Shown in pieces: positions 7,687 through 17,033 of a stretch of DNA of 40,274 bases. How positions within the stretch are numbered: position 1 is the stretch's first letter; the number at the start of each line of letters is the position of its first letter. The notes beneath the pieces are model-generated. The model was not told where the DNA came from. It did no database searches and was given only the letters and a program-made list of their open reading frames with translations. A program made the translations under genes and the position numbers. The stretch covers positions 1 through 40,274 of the forward strand of contig CAMCHO010000021.1 in the NCBI GenBank assembly GCA_945874455.1, written 5' to 3'. This stretch comes from Opitutus sp. GAS368. Lineage in GTDB: Bacteria; Verrucomicrobiota; Verrucomicrobiia; Opitutales; Opitutaceae.

Positions 7687-8853
7687 TCATGGGTGCAAGT
7701 GCGCCGACACAATCTCGGCCAGCGTGTCGACCACCCGTTCCGCATCAGCGCGAGTCATCGTCGGGAAAAGTGGGAGCGTCAGAATCGAGCGACAGATCGC
7801 CTCCGCCAACGGAAAGTCTCCGTCCTTCCAACCGAGACGACGGTAGACCGCAAAGAGATGGATCGCCGGATAATGCACGCCCGTGCCGATGCCGGCGGCG
7901 TGCAGCTTGGCCATCACCTCCGCCCGGTTAATTGTCAGACGCGCCTCGGGTAGCACGACTTGAAACATGTGCCAGTTCGTTTGCTGAAAATCTGCTACCG
8001 GGAGCCCCCACCCCAAGGCGCGCACCGCCGGTCGCGCAAACAACTCAAAATAAGCGCGGGCGAGTTCGCGGCGTTTCCCATTGAATTCGTCGATGCGCGG
8101 CAACTGCCCGAGCCCCACCCGTGCGGCGACATCCGTGAGGTTAAATTTTCCGCCGACGATCTCGACCTCCATGCCGTCGAAACCCGACCGCACCACACCC
8201 TGCAATCGGTATTGTTCGGCCAGCTTGGCTTCGACTTCGGTGTTCATGACCAGCGCGCCACCTTCGATCGTCGTGACGTTTTTATTGGGATGAAAACTAA
8301 ACGACACGAAGTCGCCGATGGCACCGATACGTTTCCCGTTCCATGTCGTGCCGTAGGACTGCGCGGCGTCTTCCACTACCCTCAGGTGGTGTTTTTTCGC
8401 GATGGCGTAGAGTGGGGCGCGATCCACCGGCAGACCCGCGAGATCGACCGGCATGATCGCCCGCGTCGCCGGCGTAATCGCCGCCTCGATCCGGTTCACA
8501 TCGATGTTCCGCGTCACCGGATCGATGTCGACGAACACCGGTCGCGCGCCGACTGCGAGGATCACATGGCTCGTCGCCACCCACGAGAGCGGCGTCGTGA
8601 TGACCTCGTGCCCCGGGCCGACCCCCGCGATGCGCAGCGCGATTTCCATCGTGCAGGTTCCGGAGTTGAACACGCGCACCGGCCGCCCGCCGCAATACTC
8701 GGAAAGTTTCGCCTCCAACGCCTTCACATTCGGCCCCGACGTAATCCAGCCGGAACGGAGCACGTCCACGACGCCCGCGATCGTCTCCTCGTCGATCGTC
8801 GGGCGTGTCAGCGGCAAATACGGCGTGGCGGCAGTGGCAACAAAGGCGGACAT
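7687..8853 (-). CDS. arnB: ArnB, UDP-4-amino-4-deoxy-L-arabinose--oxoglutarate aminotransferase
   Basis: This 388-residue PLP enzyme of the DegT/DnrJ/EryC1 family converts UDP-Ara4O to UDP-L-Ara4N using glutamate. Recognisable blocks are YLPLTRPTIDEETI at the N-terminus, SGWITSGPNVKALE, VFNSGTCTMEIALRIAGV for the cofactor phosphate, EDAAQSYGTTWNGKRIG, and the Schiff-base lysine in SFSFHPNKNVTTIEGGALV. The C-terminal block IGTGVHYPAIHLFAVYRRLG is also standard. The length equals the usual ArnB length. The ATG at 8853 follows the arnT stop by one base, so the two genes are cotranscribed. The family has many sugar aminotransferases, but the presence of all the arn partners makes ArnB the best call. 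Confidence 0.93.
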   Translation of the reverse strand: MSAFVATAATPYLPLTRPTIDEETIAGVVDVLRSGWITSGPNVKALEAKLSEYCGGRPVRVFNSGTCTMEIALRIAGVGPGHEVITTPLSWVATSHVILAVGARPVFVDIDPVTRNIDVNRIEAAITPATRAIMPVDLAGLPVDRAPLYAIAKKHHLRVVEDAAQSYGTTWNGKRIGAIGDFVSFSFHPNKNVTTIEGGALVMNTEVEAKLAEQYRLQGVVRSGFDGMEVEIVGGKFNLTDVAARVGLGQLPRIDEFNGKRRELARAYFELFARPAVRALGWGLPVADFQQTNWHMFQVVLPEARLTINRAEVMAKLHAAGIGTGVHYPAIHLFAVYRRLGWKDGDFPLAEAICRSILTLPLFPTMTRADAERVVDTLAEIVSAHLHP

Positions 8854-8854
8854 A

Positions 8855-10561
8855 CTAGGGTTGATTGCTAAACAAGCTGTGATCCCGGGTTTCCCCGATC
8901 AAATGATAACGAAATGTCGCGTCGCCGAAGAGGGGTTTGAGATCTTTCTTCCGCGCGACGGCCCACACCCGACCACTGCCCGCCCAAAGCTCGCGAAATT
9001 TCGGCTCGTCCATGAAGCGCCCACTCGCCCGCGCCACGGCATCCTCCTCCAGTTCAAGTTCACCCTTGAACGCCACCACATCCACCACGCGCCGCGCGTA
9101 AAACGTGAAGTCGTGGAAAAACTCGTGGTAGTGCAGCACGCGATCACCGGGTTTTGCCCGCGCCGTGACCATCTCCGCGAGCGCCCGAGTGCCGGGCTTA
9201 GAGATATGAGGCGCGGCGAATGTCAGGATCAGAAAAAACAGCACCATGGTCGTCACGAGCCCCGTCACCGCCGCGCGCACCCCGCGCACCTTCGCCAGCC
9301 ACAGCGTGAAAATCCCCCCACTCAGCAGTACCCCGGCCATCGTAAACGCAGGGATCCGCAGCGCGAGGGCCTGCTCGCTGGACATCCGCACGAGCGCCGG
9401 GTGCATCACCACCACACACAACGCGAGCGCCAACAAGCCGCAGAAAAGGGCAAACCCGCCGAGCCCGACCCGCATCCGCTTCGCACCGTCTTCAGCCCGC
9501 AACGCCGGCGCCAGCCAACCGCCGATCACCACCGCGAGCGCCGGGAAAATCGGCACGATGTAGGGCGCGAGCTTGGAGTGCGACTTGGAGAAAAACAAAA
9601 AGATGAATGCGATCCAGACCACGAAGAACCACGCATCGGCATGTTCATTTTTCTTCGCCCAACCGCCGCGCACCGCGGCGCGCACCGCCGACCACAAAAA
9701 CCCCGTCCACGGGATCAGCCCCGCCAGCACAATCCAGATAAAATAATGCCACGCCCCCGGACGCGATGCCGCCGGCGTAGTAAAGCGCTCCCAGTGTTCA
9801 TAGACAAAATAGCGGTGCGCCCACGTCTCGTTAGCCTGCGCCGCCAAGAGGTGCCACGGCGCCGCGATCAAAAGAAACAGCGCGATTCCACTCGGCAGAT
9901 GCAGCGGCCGCAGCCGTTTCCACTGGTTGAAAATCAGCAGCCACAAAAACATCACCGCACCCGTGACGAGAAACCCGATGAGCCCTTTCGTCAGCGTGGC
10001 CAACGCCGCACTCACGTAGAGCCCGTAGAACAACCACCGCCGCCGCACACCCGGGGCTTCACGCACGCCCAGAATAAAACAAAACAGCGTCGCGCTCATC
10101 AACACCGACACCGCCATGTCGAGCAGCATGATCCTCGCGATAACGAACCAAAGGATCGACGTCCCGAGTACCGCCGCCGCCAGCAACCCCGCCTCGCGCC
10201 CATGCAACCGGCGCCCCGCCGCATAGGTGAGCAACACCCCCGCGAGCGCAAACAACGCCGGCGTCGCCCGCATCGACCATTCGCTCGGCCCGAAGAGTTT
10301 CAGGCACACCGCCGTCGTCCAATACACCAGCGGCGGCTTCTCGAAATAAACCACGCCATTGAGCCGCGGCGTCACATAGTCCCCACTCGCCACCATCTCG
10401 CGCGGGATCTCCGCGTAGCGCCCTTCGTCGGGATTGCTCAACGGATAACTCCCCAAGCGAAAGAAAAACAAGGCCCCAAACGCGAGCGTCAGGAGCAGTA
10501 AATCACGCGTCCACGAGGGTGAGTCGGCGGCGCGGAGGTCGGAGTTTTCAGGAGAAACCAT
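8855..10561 (-). CDS. arnT: ArnT-type lipid A 4-amino-4-deoxy-L-arabinosyltransferase
   Basis: This 568-residue polytopic GT83/PMT-family protein should move L-Ara4N from undecaprenyl phosphate to lipid A phosphate on the periplasmic side, which lowers surface charge and gives resistance to cationic peptides and polymyxins. The first periplasmic loop carries the expected motif SNPDEGRYAEIPREMVASGD with the catalytic acidic residues, then LNGVVYFEKPPLVYW. About a dozen hydrophobic segments follow, with FFSKSHSKLAPYIVPIFPAL as the later conserved block, and a soluble C-terminal domain. ATG at 10561 is the first start compatible with homology. It is the first gene of the arn operon; 97 bases separate it from divergent holA and should hold both promoters. 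Confidence 0.92.
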   Translation of the reverse strand: MVSPENSDLRAADSPSWTRDLLLLTLAFGALFFFRLGSYPLSNPDEGRYAEIPREMVASGDYVTPRLNGVVYFEKPPLVYWTTAVCLKLFGPSEWSMRATPALFALAGVLLTYAAGRRLHGREAGLLAAAVLGTSILWFVIARIMLLDMAVSVLMSATLFCFILGVREAPGVRRRWLFYGLYVSAALATLTKGLIGFLVTGAVMFLWLLIFNQWKRLRPLHLPSGIALFLLIAAPWHLLAAQANETWAHRYFVYEHWERFTTPAASRPGAWHYFIWIVLAGLIPWTGFLWSAVRAAVRGGWAKKNEHADAWFFVVWIAFIFLFFSKSHSKLAPYIVPIFPALAVVIGGWLAPALRAEDGAKRMRVGLGGFALFCGLLALALCVVVMHPALVRMSSEQALALRIPAFTMAGVLLSGGIFTLWLAKVRGVRAAVTGLVTTMVLFFLILTFAAPHISKPGTRALAEMVTARAKPGDRVLHYHEFFHDFTFYARRVVDVVAFKGELELEEDAVARASGRFMDEPKFRELWAGSGRVWAVARKKDLKPLFGDATFRYHLIGETRDHSLFSNQP

Positions 10562-10658
10562 CACGAATTCGACTCGGAGCTTCGCCCCCGGCGCGGCGCG
10601 TGGCGATTTTTTTCGTGCGCCCGCCGCCGCTTCCCGACCAAATCCCTCCCTTCGATCC

Positions 10659-11756
10659 ATGACCCCCGCGAAAACATTTACCTTTGTCGGCGGCTCCGAC
10701 GATTTTCTCGTCGGCCGCCTCGGCAAGGAACGTTTCGACGCCTTGGCCGCCGAGGTCACCGACGAGTATGCCCGCGAGGTCATCAGCGGTTTCTCCGGCA
10801 ACGTCGGCGAAGTCGAGGCCGCGGTGAATCGTTTCCGCGAGAGCGTGCAGACGGTCTCGATGTTCGGCGGCAAGCGCGTCGTGTGGTTCAAGGATATCAA
10901 TTTTCTGGCCGACACCGTCACCGGCCGCGCCGAAAGCACCCTCAAGCTCGTCGAAGATCTGCAACAGATCCTCGCGTCGCTGAATCCCGACGAAACCGCC
11001 GTCCTGATCACCGCCGCGCCCATCGACAAACGCCGCTCGTTTCCCAAGTGGTGCGAAAAAAACGCCGACTACGCCCTCGCCGGTGGCGATGGTGACAACG
11101 CCGCCACCGCCCTCGCCGGGGTCGTGCTCGCCGAGGCGCGCTCGCTCAACGCAACCTTCGCTCCCGGCGCCATTGAATTGCTCCTCGCCAAAGTCGGCGC
11201 CAACACCCGCCTCCTCGTCGAGGAAACCCGCAAGCTCGCCACCCACGCCAAGGACGGCGCGGCCATCGCAGAAATCGACGTCGCCGAGCTCACCGCCAAC
11301 ACCGCCGAGGGTGATTTCTTCGAAGCGGCGGAGGCATTTTTCAGCGGCGATCTGCAGTGGACGCTCGCCGCGCTGCGCCGCCATTTTTTCACGGGTGGCG
11401 ACGCGCGCCCCGTCATCAGCGCCCTGCAAAATCGCAACCGCATCTTACTCCAAGTCCGCGCGCTGATCGACGCCGGCGATTGCCGTCTGGGCCCCCGCGG
11501 CCTCGACGGCATGCCGAAAGCCCAAGCGAGCCACGGCGCGAAGTTCGTCGGAGCGACGGAAAAGAGCTCCTATAATCTCTTCAGCCAAAACGCGTGGTAT
11601 GTCGGTAAACTCGCCAGCGGCGCCAAGCTCCCGACCCTGCGCCGCCTGATCGACAACCAGCAGGATTTCCTCTTCGCCTTCGAAGCCATCGTCCAGCGCC
11701 CCCACGAGCAGGAAGAAGTCCTCCGCGAGTTGGCGGTGCGCTGCCTGGCGGCGTAG
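10659..11756 (+). CDS. holA: DNA polymerase III subunit delta
   Basis: This 365-residue protein is the clamp-loader subunit that opens the sliding clamp. It has the HolA pattern: N-terminal TFVGGSDDFLVGRLGKE where other delta proteins have the extraction or docking strand, then TVSMFGGKRVVWFKDINFL (the clamp-binding block), ETAVLITAAPIDKRRSFPKW, LLAKVGANTRLLVEETRKLA, and the C-terminal collar domain (GDLQWTLAALRRHFFTGGDA, ALQNRNRILLQVRALI). The ATG at 10659 opens the homologous region. It is divergent from arnT and is followed by purB after 161 bases with no recognisable feature. Confidence 0.92.
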   Translation: MTPAKTFTFVGGSDDFLVGRLGKERFDALAAEVTDEYAREVISGFSGNVGEVEAAVNRFRESVQTVSMFGGKRVVWFKDINFLADTVTGRAESTLKLVEDLQQILASLNPDETAVLITAAPIDKRRSFPKWCEKNADYALAGGDGDNAATALAGVVLAEARSLNATFAPGAIELLLAKVGANTRLLVEETRKLATHAKDGAAIAEIDVAELTANTAEGDFFEAAEAFFSGDLQWTLAALRRHFFTGGDARPVISALQNRNRILLQVRALIDAGDCRLGPRGLDGMPKAQASHGAKFVGATEKSSYNLFSQNAWYVGKLASGAKLPTLRRLIDNQQDFLFAFEAIVQRPHEQEEVLRELAVRCLAA

Positions 11757-11917
11757 CGGCGTTGAAACGTGGGGCCACTCATTTAGCCGCGTGTAAGGGG
11801 CAAGATCGTGTTCGTACCGTCCGTGGCTGGTAAAAACTCCGCCCCACCTCTGCCGCGCGCCGCCCGTTTTTCCCGTCGCCAACCTTCCGCGCGACCCCTT
11901 ACTCAGCCCTTTTTCCC

Positions 11918-13363
11918 GTGAACGCTTCCAACGAATCCGCCTCCGCCGCCGCCATCCCTAACGTCCTCGCCGAGCGCTACGCCTCAGGTGCCATGAAGGC
12001 CATCTGGTCGCAGCACGGCCGCGTCGGCCTCGAACGCGATTTCTGGATCGCCGTGATGAAGGCCCAGCGCGATCTCGGCGTGGCGATCCCTGCCGACGCC
12101 ATTAAGGACTACGAGCGCGTCAAATCCACCATCGATCTCGCCGCCATCGCGCAACGCGAACGCATCACCCTCCACGACGTGAAAGCGCGCATCGAAGAAT
12201 TTTCCGAGCTCGCGAACCGCCAGTTCATTCACCTCGGGCTCACCAGCCGCGACCTCACGGAAAACGTCGAGCAACTCCAAATTTTCAGCGCCCTCAAACT
12301 CGTCCACTTTAAGACCGCCGCCGCGCTCCTCGCGCTCGCCACCCAGGCCGCGGCCCACCGCGACCTGATGATCACCGGCCGCACCCACAACGTCCCCGCG
12401 CAACCCACCACCCTCGGCAAGCGCCTCGCGATGTTCGGTCAAGAGCTGCAGATCGCCTTCGCCCGCATCGAGGAACTCCTCGAACGCTACCCCGTCCGCG
12501 GCCTCAAGGGCGCCGTGGGTACGCAACTCGATCAGCTCACCCTCCTCGGCAACGACAACGTCAAGGTCGACCAGCTCGAGTCTCGCGTGATCAAACATCT
12601 CGGTTTCCACGCCTCGCTCGGCGCCGTGGGCCAAGTCTACCCGCGCAGCCTCGATTTCGAGGTCGTCACGGCGTTGCACCAGCTCGGCGCCGCGGCCGCG
12701 AGTTTCGCCACAACCCTCCGTCTCATGGCGGGTGCCGGCTTGGTCACCGAAGGCTTTCAGCCCGGCCAGGTCGGTTCGTCGGCCATGCCGCACAAGGTCA
12801 ACGCCCGCAACTGCGAGCGCATCTGCGGATTTTCCACGATCCTCTCCGGTTACGTGACGATGACCGGCGCACTCGCCGGCCACCAATGGAACGAGGGCGA
12901 CGTCTCCTGCTCCGTCGTGCGGCGGATTGCGCTGCCGGACGCGTTTTTCGCGATCGACGGCCTGCTCGAAACTTACCTCACCGTACTGCGCCAAATGGAG
13001 GCCTTCCCGGCCGCCATCGCCGTCGAAAACGAGCGCAACCTCCCCTTCCTCGCGACAACCACGATTCTCATGGAAGCCGTCAAGCGTGGCGCCGGTCGCG
13101 AAACCGCCCACGAAGCCATCAAGGAACACGCCCTCGCTGCCGCCAAGGCTCTGCGCTCCGGGGGCGACGCCGATCTGCTCTCCCGTCTCGCCGGCGACAA
13201 ACGTCTCGGCCTCGGTAAGAAAGCCCTCGTCGCCATTCTCTCGGAAAACGCCCGTTTCGTCGGCGCTGCGCCCCATCAGGTCGATGCCTTCGTCGAAGGC
13301 GTGCAGCCACTCGCCCGCAAACATAAGGGCGCGGCGGACTATCGACCAGGCCGGTTGCTCTAA
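11918..13363 (+). CDS. purB: Adenylosuccinate lyase
   Basis: This 481-residue fumarase/aspartase-superfamily enzyme cleaves adenylosuccinate to AMP and fumarate and acts at the SAICAR step of purine synthesis. The superfamily signature is present as GQVGSSAMPHKVNARNCERI, with the flexible-loop serines and catalytic lysine. Other expected blocks are HLGLTSRDLTENVEQLQ, TGRTHNVPAQPTTLGKRLA with the catalytic His, and GAVGTQ. The start is GTG at 11918 (MNASNES), preceded by no strong ribosome site; an internal ATG at 11992 would lose part of the N-terminal domain. Confidence 0.95.
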   Translation: MNASNESASAAAIPNVLAERYASGAMKAIWSQHGRVGLERDFWIAVMKAQRDLGVAIPADAIKDYERVKSTIDLAAIAQRERITLHDVKARIEEFSELANRQFIHLGLTSRDLTENVEQLQIFSALKLVHFKTAAALLALATQAAAHRDLMITGRTHNVPAQPTTLGKRLAMFGQELQIAFARIEELLERYPVRGLKGAVGTQLDQLTLLGNDNVKVDQLESRVIKHLGFHASLGAVGQVYPRSLDFEVVTALHQLGAAAASFATTLRLMAGAGLVTEGFQPGQVGSSAMPHKVNARNCERICGFSTILSGYVTMTGALAGHQWNEGDVSCSVVRRIALPDAFFAIDGLLETYLTVLRQMEAFPAAIAVENERNLPFLATTTILMEAVKRGAGRETAHEAIKEHALAAAKALRSGGDADLLSRLAGDKRLGLGKKALVAILSENARFVGAAPHQVDAFVEGVQPLARKHKGAADYRPGRLL

Positions 13364-13698
13364 GCCGCAGAGATTCCTTCGAGAGCCGAAAGCCCTACCC
13401 CACGGGGAATCGGGTATCTACGCGTAGTCGCGCGGCCTTCAGCTCTGATGATCGCTCTCTCCGCTCTCAACGCATAGCCCTCAGCGGCATCGCCACGGCT
13501 TAGCCCAGCCAGCGGTGTGGCGGCACGTCCCCGGTGCCAACTTTTCTCCCCGACACAAGACGCCGCGTCCACCAGTGGCACTCACGGTCCTCGAATCAGG
13601 ACGGTCCCCGTCATCGGGAAATTTGAGTTTGCATCCCCCCGAGCCGCTACGCTTTCTTGGCCCCTCACGTTCTCTTCAACCCTTTATCAATAACTGTC
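13364..13698. other. 335-base gap upstream of the phosphofructokinase gene
   Basis: No gene, tRNA or strong hairpin was recognised. A loose promoter-like pair, TTGAGT and TACGCT about 19 bases apart, lies roughly 60-80 bases before the phosphofructokinase ATG, but the spacing and the second hexamer are poor. The length of the gap suggests that the promoter and 5' leader of the phosphofructokinase gene are here. Confidence 0.4.
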
Positions 13699-14955
13699 AT
13701 GGCTGAACTCGTAGGAAATGTCTTGGTAGGCCAGTCCGGCGGCCCCACCTCTGTTATCAACGCCAGCGTCGCGGGCCTCATCGCGGAAGCGTTGAACCAT
13801 GAATGTATCGAAGAGATCTACGGCACGCTGAACGGCGTGCTCGGCATCCTCCACGAGGACCTGATCGATCTCGCTTCGGAGTCTCAACAGCAGATCCGCG
13901 CGCTCAAATACACGCCCGGCGCCGCTCTGGGCACCTGCCGCTTCAAACTCAAGAAACAGGCCGACTTTGATCGCGTCCTCGAGGTCTTCAAGGCCCACAA
14001 CATCCGCTATTTCTTCTACATCGGTGGCAACGACTCCCAAGACACCGCCGACAAAATCTCCAAGCTCGCCCAGGCCCAAGGCTACGAGCTCCGCGTGATC
14101 GGCGTGCCCAAGACCATCGATAACGACCTGCCCGGCACCGACCACTGCCCCGGCTACGCCAGCGCCATCAAATACATCGCCACCAGCGTCCGCGAAGTCG
14201 CCGCCGACAACGAGGCCATGGGTCAGGGCGATCTCGTTTCCATCATCGAGGTCATGGGTCGCAGCGCCGGCTGGATCGCCGCCGGAGCTGCCCTCGCCAA
14301 GCGCAAGGATCACCCGCAGGATCCGCCCCACCTCATCTATCTTCCCGAGATCCCCTTCGATCAGACCAAGTGCATCGAAGACGTAAAGCGCATCCTCAAG
14401 CGCGAGAAGTTCTGCCAAATCGTCGTCGCCGAGGGCCTCGTCGATGAGAACGGCAATTACGTGGCCGCCAACTCCGCCACGGATGCCTTCGGTCACGCCC
14501 AGCTCGGTGGTGCCGGCGACGCTCTCGCCGAAATCATCGGCGCCCATGTTCCGGGCGCCAAGGTCCGCGTCGCGAAACCCGGCCTGCTCCAACGCTGCGC
14601 CGCCCACTCCGCCTCCAAGACCGATGCCGACGAAGCCTTCATGGCTGGCGAAGCCGCCGTGGAAGCCGCCATCGCCGGTGAGACCGACAAGATGGTCACC
14701 CTGCTGCGCGGCGACAAAGAAGCCTACTCCTGCGAGACCGGCCTCACGCCCCTCAGCGAGGTCGCCAACTCGATTAAAAAACTCCCCCGCGAGTGGATCA
14801 ATGAGGACGGCACCAGCATGAACTTCCAGTTCATCCGCTACGCCCAGCCCCTGATCCAAGGTGAAATCGTGTTGCCCCACGATGGCGGCGTGCCCGTCTT
14901 CGCCCGCCTCGAAAAGGTCCGCGTGGACAAGGTGCTTCCAGCCTACGAGGTCTGA
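13699..14955 (+). CDS. pfp: Pyrophosphate-type 6-phosphofructokinase
   Basis: This 418-residue phosphofructokinase interconverts fructose 6-phosphate and fructose 1,6-bisphosphate in glycolysis. The phosphoryl donor can be judged from two positions. The ATP enzymes have Gly in the GGDGS motif; here the motif is GGNDS with Asp112. They also lack Lys in the next loop; here it is GVPKTIDNDLPGTD with Lys138. Both are marks of the PPi-dependent, reversible enzymes. The substrate loop MGRSAGWIA (186-194) is intact. The gene starts at ATG 13699, after a frame extension of 14 unrelated residues. It ends before a strong terminator and stands alone. Confidence 0.92.
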   Translation: MAELVGNVLVGQSGGPTSVINASVAGLIAEALNHECIEEIYGTLNGVLGILHEDLIDLASESQQQIRALKYTPGAALGTCRFKLKKQADFDRVLEVFKAHNIRYFFYIGGNDSQDTADKISKLAQAQGYELRVIGVPKTIDNDLPGTDHCPGYASAIKYIATSVREVAADNEAMGQGDLVSIIEVMGRSAGWIAAGAALAKRKDHPQDPPHLIYLPEIPFDQTKCIEDVKRILKREKFCQIVVAEGLVDENGNYVAANSATDAFGHAQLGGAGDALAEIIGAHVPGAKVRVAKPGLLQRCAAHSASKTDADEAFMAGEAAVEAAIAGETDKMVTLLRGDKEAYSCETGLTPLSEVANSIKKLPREWINEDGTSMNFQFIRYAQPLIQGEIVLPHDGGVPVFARLEKVRVDKVLPAYEV

Positions 14956-14985
14956 GCCGAACTCACCTCGTTCTGATTTGCAACA

Positions 14986-15017
14986 GGGCCGGTCTCTGAC
15001 CGGCCCTTTTTTGTTTT
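14986..15017 (+). terminator. Rho-independent terminator after pfp
   Basis: A perfect 9-bp stem GGGCCGGTC / GACCGGCCC with a TCT loop (14986-15006) is followed by TTTTTTGTTTT. It lies 31 bases beyond the pfp stop codon and is a textbook intrinsic terminator for the + strand. Confidence 0.93.
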
Positions 15018-15136
15018 CGCACGGCGCGAGCGACGTCCGTTCGCTCTGGTGACCGCTCGACTACGCTCCGAGCGCGCACGCATCGTGATCAATGCAGCCC
15101 GCAGCATGGGCACCGCGCTCCACCCGCCCGCACGCG

Positions 15137-16291
15137 TCATCCCTCGCAGCCACCTCGCTCCGCACACACGCGGCGGTAGAGCGCTTCGTAGCGCGGCACA
15201 ATCTTGGCCGCGGAAAACAGCGCGCGAGCACGCTGCCTCGCAGCCTGGCCCATGGCACGCAGGCGCGCGGGATTGGCGATCAACGACTCCAGCGCGCGCG
15301 CAAGGCCGTCCGCATCACCGAAGGGCACGAGCAGGCCGGACTTGCCGTTCTCGACGACTTCGGGAATGCCGCCCACGGCGGTCGCCACACTGGGGCAACC
15401 AAAGTTCATCGCTTCCAAGATACTCAGGCAAAAACTCTCCGACTCCGACGTAAACAAGCCCACGTCGGCCGCCTGAAAGTAGTCCTCAATCTCCGCCACG
15501 TTTTGCCGCAAAACAATCCGGTCACCCAAGCCCAGCCGCCGCACGTCGTCTTCGAAGGGCGCGAAATCTCCGCCCGCGAGGATCACCAGCTTGAAGGCCT
15601 CGGCCGGACGCACCCGCGCGACGGCTTCCAGCAGAAGATCGATCCGTTTGGGCGCACGCAAATTGGAGGCGTGCAAGATCATCGTCTCTTTACCCAGCCC
15701 AAGTTCGCGACGCACGGCGGCGCGCGCACGCGTGGGTTTCTTCGGGTCGAAGAAATTATGGATGACGTCGATCGGACGCTTCACGCTCAGCAGTCGCTCG
15801 GTTTCACGGCGCAAAAATTCCGAAACCGTCGTCACCGCATCGGACTGCGCGAGCGCATGGCTGATCGCCGGACCGTAACCGGCGTCGCGACCGAGCAGCG
15901 TGGTGTCGGTGCCGTGGAGGGTCGTGACGACCCGCGGTTTCTTCCCCGCCGGCAGCATCGAGCGCGCGAGGATCGCCGCCGTGGCGTGCGGCACCGCGTA
16001 ATGGACGTGCAATACGTCGAGCCCGTAGTCGCGGCTGACCTCGGCCATCTTCACGGAGAGCGGCAGCGTGTAGTCGGGGTATTTGAAGAGCCCGTAGTCG
16101 TTGATCACGACCGGATGGAAAAATAACCGCGGCGCTTTCGCGGGGAGGCGAAACGGCCGGCCATAACTGATGAAGTGCACCTCGTGGCCGCGTTCCGCAA
16201 GTTCCACGCCGAGCGCCGAGGCCAAGATTCCGCTGCCGCCGACGGAAGGGTAGCAAGTGATGCCGATTTTCAGCGGGCGTTGGGCGGCCAT
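15137..16291 (-). CDS. bshA: BshA, N-acetyl-alpha-D-glucosaminyl L-malate synthase
   Basis: This 384-residue GT4 glycosyltransferase joins N-acetylglucosamine from UDP-GlcNAc to L-malate, the first step of bacillithiol synthesis. The start KIGITCYPSVGGSGILASALG is the diagnostic BshA block, followed by ERGHEVHFISYGRPF, DVLHVHYAVPHATAAILA and TTLHGTDTTLLG. The GT4 donor site is visible in HASNLRAPKRIDLLLEAVA and in SESESFCLSILEAMNFGCPS with its E-x7-E pair. The ATG at 16291 follows the bshB1 stop by one base, so they are cotranscribed. It is the last gene of the seven-gene minus-strand cluster. Confidence 0.94.
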   Translation of the reverse strand: MAAQRPLKIGITCYPSVGGSGILASALGVELAERGHEVHFISYGRPFRLPAKAPRLFFHPVVINDYGLFKYPDYTLPLSVKMAEVSRDYGLDVLHVHYAVPHATAAILARSMLPAGKKPRVVTTLHGTDTTLLGRDAGYGPAISHALAQSDAVTTVSEFLRRETERLLSVKRPIDVIHNFFDPKKPTRARAAVRRELGLGKETMILHASNLRAPKRIDLLLEAVARVRPAEAFKLVILAGGDFAPFEDDVRRLGLGDRIVLRQNVAEIEDYFQAADVGLFTSESESFCLSILEAMNFGCPSVATAVGGIPEVVENGKSGLLVPFGDADGLARALESLIANPARLRAMGQAARQRARALFSAAKIVPRYEALYRRVCAERGGCEG

Positions 16292-16292
16292 A

Positions 16293-17033
16293 TCAGAATT
16301 GCCGAGCCCCGCGGCCGAGCGACGCGAGCGAGCTGCACACGAGCGGGTCGTTGGGGAAAAGCTGGATCGCGTGGCCGGCACCACCCCGCACGCCATGCAT
16401 CTTGGCGCGCGCCAGGTGCAAGCCGACGTAGCGCCGCGTCTTCGCCTGCGAGGCGTGCGCGTCCATCGACGCCGTCCAGGCCGCAATGACGTCGGGGTCG
16501 GATACATCCATCAACATCGCCGAACGATCGGCGGGTTCGGCTTCGACGGTCACCGCGTAAAACATCAACTGCTCAATCGCGTGCGGCTTGAGCTTAATCA
16601 ATTCAGCTACGCCGCCGTAGCGGGCGAGACGCGCGGCGTCCCGCACCATGCGGCCGACGACCACGTGGTCGGGGTGTTGGTTTTCGACGATTGTCGGTGC
16701 CAGTACAATCCGCGGCCGCACCCGGCGGATGATCGCGGCAAATGCCAGCACATGGGCGAGCCGATGCTCCATGTGCGCATCGCCGCCCAGTTCGACGAAC
16801 TCGAGCGTGGCGCCGAGGAGCGCCGCCGCTTTTTTCGCCTCGGCCGTGCGTTGCGCCGGAGTGCCATGCGTGCCGGCTTCGCCGCGTGAGCAAACGATAA
16901 AGTGCGCGGCATGCCCTGCCTGCGTCTCGCGGGCGATCACCCCACCACAACCAAATTCGATATCATCGGGATGCGCGCCAAAGGCGAGGAGGAGGGGGCT
17001 GTCAGCGGGAGGAGATTTCGGCGTAGGCTTCAT
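16293..17033 (-). CDS. bshB1: BshB1, bacillithiol biosynthesis deacetylase
   Basis: This 246-residue zinc deacetylase of the PIG-L/LmbE family removes the acetyl group from GlcNAc-malate, the second step of bacillithiol synthesis. The metal site is seen in FGAHPDDIEFGCGG (His21, Asp23, Asp24) and in NQHPDHVVVGR (His120-His123). The blocks SRGEAGTHGTPAQRTAEA and DAHASQAKTR are those of BshB1 rather than the general family. ATG at 17033 is used; a TTG four codons upstream is an alternative. It overlaps the upstream BshC-like gene by 32 bases and is followed at once by bshA. Confidence 0.94.
   Translation of the reverse strand: MKPTPKSPPADSPLLLAFGAHPDDIEFGCGGVIARETQAGHAAHFIVCSRGEAGTHGTPAQRTAEAKKAAALLGATLEFVELGGDAHMEHRLAHVLAFAAIIRRVRPRIVLAPTIVENQHPDHVVVGRMVRDAARLARYGGVAELIKLKPHAIEQLMFYAVTVEAEPADRSAMLMDVSDPDVIAAWTASMDAHASQAKTRRYVGLHLARAKMHGVRGGAGHAIQLFPNDPLVCSSLASLGRGARQF

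Noticed and set aside
8453-10501. 682-codon open frame on the + strand
   Set aside because: Antisense to arnB and arnT, Arg/His/Pro/Gln-rich, with no recognisable domain; a shadow of the real genes.
11984-13324. 446-codon open frame on the - strand
   Set aside because: Antisense to purB, whose motifs are clear; product is Gly/Glu/Asp-rich without motifs.
13687-14880. 397-codon open frame on the - strand
   Set aside because: Antisense to the phosphofructokinase gene; composition is that of a shadow frame.
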